Of a stretch of DNA of 64,000 bases, positions 56,770 to 64,000 are shown piece after piece. Source of the stretch: Oscheius onirici (lineage: Eukaryota; Nematoda; Chromadorea; Rhabditida; Rhabditidae); NCBI GenBank assembly GCA_932521025.1, contig OW051471.1, positions 1,736,001-1,800,000 on the forward strand, written 5' to 3'. A model generated the notes under the pieces. The model had not been told where the DNA came from. It was given only the letters and a program-made list of their open reading frames with translations, and did no database searches. Position 1 is the stretch's first letter; the number at the start of each line of letters is the position of its first letter. Both the position numbers and the translations under genes were made by a program.

Positions 56770-59260
56770 TCGGAAAAATTGCATTTTGTGTTCAATTGCA
56801 ACGGCACATATCCAAAAAAATAAACATACCTAGCCAACTTGAAACCAACAAAAAAGTTGTCCTTTCGTCAAGAAAAAAAAGGGAAAGACATGTCCTGAAA
56901 GCCTACAAGCCGCTCGAAAGATCCATCAGATTGATGACCAACATTTTCGATCACACAATGAGGAAATTACACCTGTTCCTAGAGAAAGATCAGAGGAAAA
57001 GAGCCTGGATAAAAGAGAGAACAGCAGTGTTCCCCGTCTGGTGTAACATAATAAGGGTCATGTATCAAGGAGACTGAATGGATGGGGATAGGTTTCGGGA
57101 GAGGGATTGCCAGAGGAGAGGATTTTTTTTTTAGTTTTTAAGAATAAAAAAGTTGCTTCACACTCCAGGTAAGATTTGGTAGAGTTTTCCGCATTACTTG
57201 AGTTATGGGAGTGCTAACCCAAATACTTTTCTTGTGGTGGAAAAAAGATTAACTTTTTCGGAAGTGTTTGATTGTTTTCGAGAGAAAAACATCCGACGAA
57301 GCACCAGTTTCCCAAGCGCTTTGGTTTTATTGTATTTGTGAAACAGAGGAAAAAGAAACAGATGCTTTAGAAAGAATTAAAGTGCCAAATATGAACTCAC
57401 TGAAGCAAAAAATAAGAAGAAAAGACCCTTTTTTTAAATGCGAACACCGAGTATCGAAAAGAAGTAAAGGGAAATTGTTGTTTTTTACATCGCACCTGAG
57501 CGACGTGAGTAAGAAATAACAGTAGAAGACTCGTAAAGTACTAAAAGATGTATGTTTTTATTCGAAAAAGTAATAGTGATGCCACTAACTCAATTTTCTG
57601 TGATTATAGCTTTAGAGAGCACAATCCTACAAGCAGCAAAGTAGGAACAGAAAACTTTCTATAAAGCCAATGAAACGAACAAATTCCAAAAAAGAGATGA
57701 CCTATAATGTCCTATCCCAAGCTGGCAGTTGTGTAGTAGAACCCGTCGCAATTAGCGTGACTCCCGACACGCAATCACAATTAGACACAGAGCGGGAGGA
57801 AGCAACGGATCTCTACTCATCGGCTGGTGCGGGTAAAGGGCCACAATTGGCTCACATTTCGCGACACGCGAATGGCAGAATGCTCTCTTTGGAAGAGGAG
57901 GAGGAGACTGAAAGCGAATAGCCACAGGGAAAACGGGTTCAGTCTCTATATGGGAAGGCTTTGACAACTGTGAGAATGTGTGGATTGGTGGGGAGGAGAA
58001 GAGGAAGGTGGGAAGAATTGAGGTGACAGGTTGGGAAAGTTTTGAAAATTGATGTGTTCAGATTGACAAGATTTGAACAACTTGCATATGTACAACCGAT
58101 GAAACAATAGAAATCTTTGTGTGAGTTGAGAAAAAAAACACAAGAAAATGAGGAGGAGAGGAAGCTGGGAAGAATTGAAGTTACATTTGGAGCAATGTAT
58201 GATTAAAAAAAGTGGAAATAAAACGATCGTTGGATATTTATGCATTTCGCGAAACATGTATTTCTTAGCACGAAATAGCGAACATCTCGTGGAAAATTCT
58301 GAACTTTTTTTCTTTTTTTTTTTTGTGATTCCAGAATGTTGCCGTAAAAGGCAAAGAATTGCCAGTGAAGAAAAGAGGCAGAAGAAGGAGGAAAGAAATG
58401 AGGTGATATGTTTGGAAAAGTATGATTTTTTGTAGAAATAACCAAACAGTGAGAGGTTTTGAAAACTTACGAAACGAGTAAACTAAAAGGACTGAGCTTT
58501 TCGCATATAGGCAATATGTGAAAATTATTTTCTTGTAGAGATTACGAAATTTTGGGAAATGCCCAACCTGTCTTTTTTCTTCTTGTCAACACTTATTTTT
58601 CAAATACAGTTCCAGAGGACTGTCGGAAAAAGAACTAGGAATTTTGGTTCAAGTCGCAAGAAGAGTGTGCCTATGATGAAACAAATTTTGAAAGGAAAAA
58701 ATCCAAAATTTTGAAATTGTTTCACTGTTATCTTACAGTGGAAAACAGTCTGCCGTTTTTCAGTCTGTGAAGTTCTAAATATAAATCAGCGTAAATGTAC
58801 TTTTTTTTCATACAATGAACATTCATAAAAGTTCATTTGAGTTGTCAAAAACCAACAATATTTTCTCTCTCAAATGGTCAAAATTTTTTAATAAAGACAC
58901 CCCAAATATTGCCAATTTCCTCTTCTCGGCTCAGAGTCAAAAGGAATGAAAAAATGGCAATTTCAGTCGACGAGACGGGACGAGAGACAGCTGGAACAAA
59001 AAAAGGCAGCTGATTCACAAAGAGAGGGTGAGCCGAAAAGGTCACGGACCATTGAGAGAGAGGCGGTGGTCAAAAGAGGCGATAAAGGGACAAAGAAGAC
59101 CCATGCATAGGGTGACTGGAAGAGGATTTATGAGTTGGGGGAAGGGTGGGAGAAAGCTGAGAGATGCAAAAAGAGGTAAGAAGCGCATAAGTTGAAGCAT
59201 AAAATGAGCATTTCAGTGCTAAAAAGGTTTAGGAAACAAGGAACTCTTGGATAGACTATA
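56770..59260. other. Intergenic, no gene recognised
   Basis: A G/C-richer patch at about 57715-57900 contains CGCAATTAGCGTGACTCCCG and CAATCACAATTAGAC, two spaced ATTAG homeodomain-like cores. Imperfect GAGGAGAGGAAGCTGGGAAG words repeat near 57990 and 58150. Nothing else is identified. Confidence 0.4.
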
Positions 59261-59267
59261 AATTATA

Positions 59268-59380
59268 CTTGGGCGTCGAGTCGAAAAGTCGAGTCACGAG
59301 CCGATTCGAGTCGAGTTTTGTACCGACCCGAGTCGAGTCGGCTCGTGGACCATGTCGAGTCGAGTTGCCTAAGTATACTA
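59268..59380. repeat. GAGTCGA-type repeat block, second copy
   Basis: GTCGAGTCGAAAAGTCGAGT, ACCGACCCGAGTCGAGTCGG and CCATGTCGAGTCGAGTTGCC mirror words of the 40185-40345 block. Confidence 0.75.
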
Positions 59381-59888
59381 TAAATGTTCACGTTACCTAC
59401 TTCAGTTTAGGCGAATCTGCGTACACCTGGGTGTACTGTTTTGAGCGCAATTTCGTAGGATTTTTGTACGTAATTTTTTCGTAAAAGGAAAATACGTAAA
59501 GATTGGAACGAACCGAAAATTTTCTTTGCCAACATGCAACAGACAAAAAATATGGGTCAAAAAGCGCCTGAAGGAGTAAACCATTTATTGAATGAGCTCT
59601 TGAAACATGAAAAAGTCTTGAGAATTGGGTACATGAACGATTCTTGTGAATAAATTTTTGTTGTCAAGAAAAACAACGTAATGCTTTCCAATGAGCAGAT
59701 TGTATTTGAGTATTCATTGAAACAGAGGAGATGAAGCTTTCTTCTTTCTTTTGGATACCCTGGTTCGTCTATATTTTCGACAAAATATGAAAATTCTATT
59801 CGAAAAATATAGTCAATCAAGTAGTCTCAATGACGAAACTATTAGCTTGAAACAACTTTTGGCACTTGGCCCATCACATTGACTGTTG

Positions 59889-59993
59889 ACAGGGTTGGCA
59901 AACCTGGCCGGGGCAGGTTGTGACCAGGGCGCCAACCTGGCCTGGCCCAACCTGGCCGGCGCGACTATTTCGGCCAGGTTTGCCATCCCTGCT
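59889..59993. mobile_element. About 105-base MITE made of CCTGGCC words
   Basis: CAGGGTTGGCAAACCTGGCC at the left is inverted as GGCCAGGTTTGCCATCCCTG at the right, with further GGCCAGG and CCTGGCC words inside. The CAGGGTTGGC-like end resembles hAT termini, but no clear 8-base duplication is seen. Confidence 0.7.
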
Positions 59994-62628
59994 GTGGAGT
60001 TGATAGAATTGTCTATTTTGCAGGAGGAGTAACTTGAAAGGAAAAGCAGTAGATTTCACAGTTTTCGCGACCAATAGTTTTTGAAAAATCAATGAATTTC
60101 AAAATCAAAGAATTTTTGGATAATCAATGAATTCTTTGGCCGTGGACATGTACGTGGACACGTACCAAAAAAAGTACAAAACTGTTTTTCTTAGCCAAAA
60201 GTAGAGCATTGTTTCGAGCTATATTCATACCGGTTACAAAGTTTTTAAAAATGATGCCACCAGATGAAGGATAAAAAATGCGACTTTGAAGAGCAAGAAG
60301 TGAACGTTTCTCCTTGTTCACGGCAGTGTTTCGAAGAATCGAGTTCATTTTGAGATGCGAAAGATGTGAGAGGACGATCTGAATAGCTCAGATCTTTTCA
60401 AATAAACAGGAAGAATTGGTTTCACAATTGCAATGTAACTAACACATCTCAGAATCTTTTTGGTGCTGCATAAAATTTTTCTCAAATTTCCCTATTGAAA
60501 GTGCCGCATTTCGAGAACAGTCTAACTTTTTCAAGCTCGATCTATCTAACAAAGCAATCGTATTCAAAAATTGGTAACCAGTACCTATTTTTCAAAAAAA
60601 TGAAAGGAAGAAAAAATCCCACTAAACTGTCCCTTCTCCAAATAGCCTCTGCCGCTGATGAATGCAACATGACATATTTTGAGAGTGGTGATGGGAGACT
60701 GGCGATAGAGAGACGGTCTCAACGGGAGATCTGTTCGTTCCCGCCAAAGAAAAGGGAGTAAGAGAAATTGTTTGGACGGGGCGCGACAGTAATTTACGTC
60801 CAGCTGGCGGCTATTTAACTACAGGTTTTACAGCTTCTTTCGGACGGGGGAAAGATGCGTCGGAAAAGAGGTTTGGAAGGAGACAATTTGGGAGTAAGGA
60901 ACTGGTAGTTTTAGGAGCTTCCCCCCAAAAAGACTAGTGTAGAACTCTATAAATTATCTTTTTGAAATTTCAAACATAGCCTGCGACATAACACTTTCTT
61001 CCTTTATAAAACAGTTTACCACAAAGGTGAAACTTTTTTGCTAAAAAAATTTTGCAATTCAGAAAAATAGGAAGTTTGAAGAGAAAGGAAACGAATGGAA
61101 GGTACACAAAACAGAAAGTTGGTGGTCCTATGAAAGTGCCTCATCCAAAACAATGACGTGGAGATTTTATTATTTCTGTTGCATTTTCTAGCCAGGAAAA
61201 GTATATCAAGCAGAACTGAAACATTCCTAAAAACTTTGGCAGCAACGGATTTTTCAAAAATGCTGTCGATTCCTACGATTCGATACCCTGTCGATTACTC
61301 TTACGAGCAGAAGAGGTTGTATACAACAACATCGAAACAAAAAAACTGGCCTGGTTTCATACAGAAACGGAGTTTCAAAGCTCGGGTCGCTATCTTTGCG
61401 AGACAAAACGCTATTATATTGTGAGAAGTAGCGGTTTCAGGCAGAACTTTTCGAAATAACGTTTTGGTCAATTTCATAACACTGCGACAACTTCGCTGGT
61501 TCAATTTATTTTCAGCTGAAACATAAAATAAATTTTTCTATTTACTTTCAATCATCGGGTAGCCGCTCTTGCAAGCTTTTTCTCTTCTTGTTCGATTATT
61601 TTTCTATTATAACTAGACCTTAAAGAGATGCATTTCTTTTTTTTCAGGAAAAATACGAGAGTTCAAGTCACTGGAATTGGCGATACCTCTGATGAGACGT
61701 ACAAAGTTTTGAGAGCTTTTGAGAACCAAAAAAACTCTTTTAGGTGGTCAAAAAGTGAGAAGATTTGGATCACTTGCACTTGAAATTTCGTGGAATTTCG
61801 ATAGTTTTTTCTTCTTCTAGGCAAAAGTAACAACGTCGGAGTGAACATAAGGAAAAGCGTTCGGCAATAAGTTTCAGATGAAACAATTTTGTTTTTATTT
61901 TTATTTGACTTTTGTGGAATTGAAAGCCAAGCAGTGGAACTATACTGAGATACTTTAAGGGTTCAGTTGCCACATAAAAAGGGTCCTTTCTACCAACTGT
62001 CACTCAACTTTTACACGGAAATAGAAACTTTCTTCACCAAAAACAGTAAAAAAATCAAAGGTCACCCTTATATCCTTCGCAACATTCTCATTGCCTTCCG
62101 GAGAAAGATTCGGATAGGCGATAGGCTGGGGTGTTTATTGGCAGGACAGTCTATTAATTGCTCGTTTTTGGGTCAAAGGGGGAGACAGACAGACACAATT
62201 CGGGGAAGGGGAGAACAGGGGAAGAGATGTTGTAAAGAAAAGTGGTAAAAAGTTACGATTTTTTTCATTTCTGAACAAGCCTCAATGGTGACCACAGTGA
62301 AACCAAGCATACTGTGTGCATTTATATACGTGGTGAAGCAAAATAAATTTTTAGCAAACGATTTTTTCGTTGGGACCAAAAAGGCAAGAAGCAAAATGCT
62401 ATAGTTTTTGTCTTGAAGCAAACGTGTTCCTCCAATTGTGTAACCCTTTTTGTAAAGGAAAAAAAAAGTCTAGTTATTAGCGCTAGCATCACTTAGCCCC
62501 GGAGGGGCGTAGCCAATCTTGTAGTTTATAACCGTTCGATCCAAAAACACTAAAGTTTTTTTTACTATTCTTCGGACGGTAACATCGGACGATCAAAACA
62601 TAAACGAAAAAGTGCTTTTCCTAGGGTA
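59994..62628. other. Intergenic, no gene recognised
   Basis: Contains a GC-rich patch at about 60770-60880 (GACGGGGCGCGACAGTAATT, GTCCAGCTGGCGGCTATTTA) and one near 62090-62180 with TCTATTAATTGCTC. Both are candidate regulatory modules. There is no spliced coding series. Confidence 0.4.
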
Positions 62629-62752
62629 GTTGACTTTAGCCCCGCGAAACCGGAAACGGTGATACGGGTATAGTGACTTTAGGCCCCGCGACAGGTGTCT
62701 TTAGCCCCGCGACGGTGATTTTAGCTCCGCGGGGCTGAAGTCACCCCCCCCT
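62629..62752 (+). repeat. Tandem TTTAGCCCCGCG repeats
   Basis: Four imperfect units: GACTTTAGCCCCGCGAAACC, GACTTTAGGCCCCGCGACAG, TCTTTAGCCCCGCGACGGTG and ATTTTAGCTCCGCGGGGCTG. The last forms a small hairpin (AGCTCCGCGGGGCT). Confidence 0.8.
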
Positions 62753-62869
62753 CTCTTTTTCCTAACTAGGCTGTTGAAAATTGGCTCGAAGTGTTCCAAT
62801 TGACACTTACAAGAAAAGCCCAAAATTACCACGTAATGAAATGTTCAATCTCTTTAAAAAACTATTTGT

Positions 62870-62977
62870 ATAGCCGTTGCCACACTTTTAGTTACGCGAA
62901 ATTTTTCAAATTTGGGTGGAAAATGGCAATTTCGCGTAACGAAAAGTACGAAACATATTCGTTTGGCAACGGCTAGA
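62870..62977. mobile_element. About 105-base MITE
   Basis: Ends AGCCGTTGCCA and TGGCAACGGCT flanked by TA, with inner arms CTTTTAGTTACGCGAAATTT and AATTTCGCGTAACGAAAAG. A fully inverted short element. Confidence 0.8.
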
Positions 62978-63164
62978 AAAGAGAACAAATCTTTAGGGCC
63001 TTTCGCACCCTGAGAACAAAACTTTTCGCTACTTGATTCCTATAACTCGGCTGTGACACAGTGCGATCAAATCTGATTGGAAAGAAGGAGAGAAATTTGA
63101 GTTGTGAGACAACAGGAAAGGCTTCCAAGAATTGGCTTTCTGTTTATGAATGTTGACCAAAGGG

Positions 63165-63260
63165 AGGCAATTAGAGCACACCTAGGGCTCGCACATAATG
63201 ACAGCCGCCAGTCGTTTACGCGCTTAATTGAGCACAGCGTTAATTGACAGAGCGAGGAGA
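63165..63260. promoter_or_regulatory. Candidate cis-regulatory block with paired TTAATTGA sites
   Basis: In a GC-richer setting, GCGCTTAATTGAGCACAGCG is followed after a short gap by GTTAATTGACAG, two identical homeodomain-type cores 22 bases apart, with CATAATGACAGCCGCC just upstream. Function is inferred only from composition. Confidence 0.35.
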
Positions 63261-64000
63261 GAGTTACCGACCAGTATCTGGGAGAGAGAAAGCCCGCCAA
63301 AAAGGGATCATCAACTGGCCCCGAAATTGGTTGTGGGAACAAAAAAGGGAGCGAGAGAGAGAATTGTTGCGGCTTTTGGATCGAAAATGGTCTGAGATGG
63401 GAGAAATCGGGACGATTAGCAGAAGGGGATTTTTCTATGATTAGACACTTTTAGTGGGGAGGAACTGGTTTTGGTAAAGGGATTGAACAAAAATTGAACA
63501 GAAAACAAAGAAGAAAGCCAGTGCACAATTCCCTTCCTCATTGATTTATAGAAGCAGAGAAAAAGAGAATAAGAATCACACACAAAACACATAATCGTTT
63601 TCTGATGCACACAGATTTTTCCATGGCACTTTTTGGAGACAGTGACTGTCTTGGTGAAAGTAGAAACTAGTGAATTTTAGGCGAGAACTTGTTGGCTGAT
63701 TGACAAAAAATTAATTAGTCAAAATCGGTAAAGCAAAAACTTCTTGTCGATCTTTGTTTTTCAGAAACGTTGTTTAGTGGTTTCCGTGTTTACTTCTACA
63801 GGGAGCAGTTTGACGACAAAAGGGAGCCTTCTTACACAGGAAAAAGGACTAACATTACGGTGTTCGCTGTGGGAACTAAACTTTTTAAAGTAAAAGGCAC
63901 GGGTGACGTTTTTGTGCAATTTTGGGGTGAAAACGTGAAATTTTCCGAAGAAGGACATATTTCTGTACCTACCGATTTACGAGATTTTTGGATTCGACCA
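63261..64000. other. Window end, no gene recognised
   Basis: AT-rich with GAGAGA-rich words near 63350. No coding exon or repeat end could be identified. Confidence 0.45.

Noticed and set aside
57670-57921. Open frame of 83 codons with a Glu-rich end
   Set aside because: No splice context and no motif; the stretch looks more like a GC-rich non-coding patch with ATTAG cores.

Overview
The window is nuclear DNA of a nematode, most likely Caenorhabditis or a close relative. Protein-coding genes are split by introns with GTRAGT-like donors and TTTCAG acceptors. Some introns are only 45-60 bases and others run to several kilobases. Coding exons use CGT, GTC, TTC and ATC heavily, and trans-splice-like acceptors lie 10-20 bases before several start codons. 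No bacterial operon, CRISPR array or rRNA gene is present.

Left part (1-15.8 kb, + strand): the cytoplasmic half of a MET/HGF-receptor-type tyrosine kinase, rebuilt from ten exons. Its introns are packed with mobile DNA: foldback elements with tRNA-like boxes, a decayed RTE-type LINE tail, a Merlin (IS1595/ISXO2-type) transposon nested in one arm of a palindromic element, and a tRNA-derived SINE with an 11-base target duplication. From 15.8 to 19.7 kb no gene is recognised apart from one orphan exon-like block. From 19.76 to 26.34 kb lies a nine-exon seven-transmembrane receptor.

Middle (26.3-38.9 kb): a large hairpin element, a frameshifted Polinton/Maverick DNA-polymerase fragment and an unexplained terminal exon. 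Three compact + strand genes follow: a RING-finger protein (30.1-34.2 kb), a secreted cysteine-rich protein built of three exon-sized repeats (34.9-36.5 kb) and a CK1-group kinase (37.1-38.9 kb).

Right part (38.9-64 kb): one gene is assigned, a seven-exon ephrin on the - strand (41.6-52.5 kb) with signal peptide, four ephrin-domain cysteines and a GPI-type tail. Its introns and 11.5 kb upstream region contain hairpin MITEs, TTAA-bounded elements with opposed tRNA-like boxes, GC-rich minisatellites and GC-rich patches with homeodomain-like cores that could be regulatory.

The genes do not form one pathway. Two are cell-surface signalling proteins (MET-like receptor and ephrin), one is a chemosensory or neuropeptide-type receptor, and the three compact genes are probably independent. 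The most informative content is the layered transposon record, where several insertions can be proven by comparison with uninterrupted paralogous copies inside the same window. Exon joins are my manual splice reading and were not tested with transcripts.
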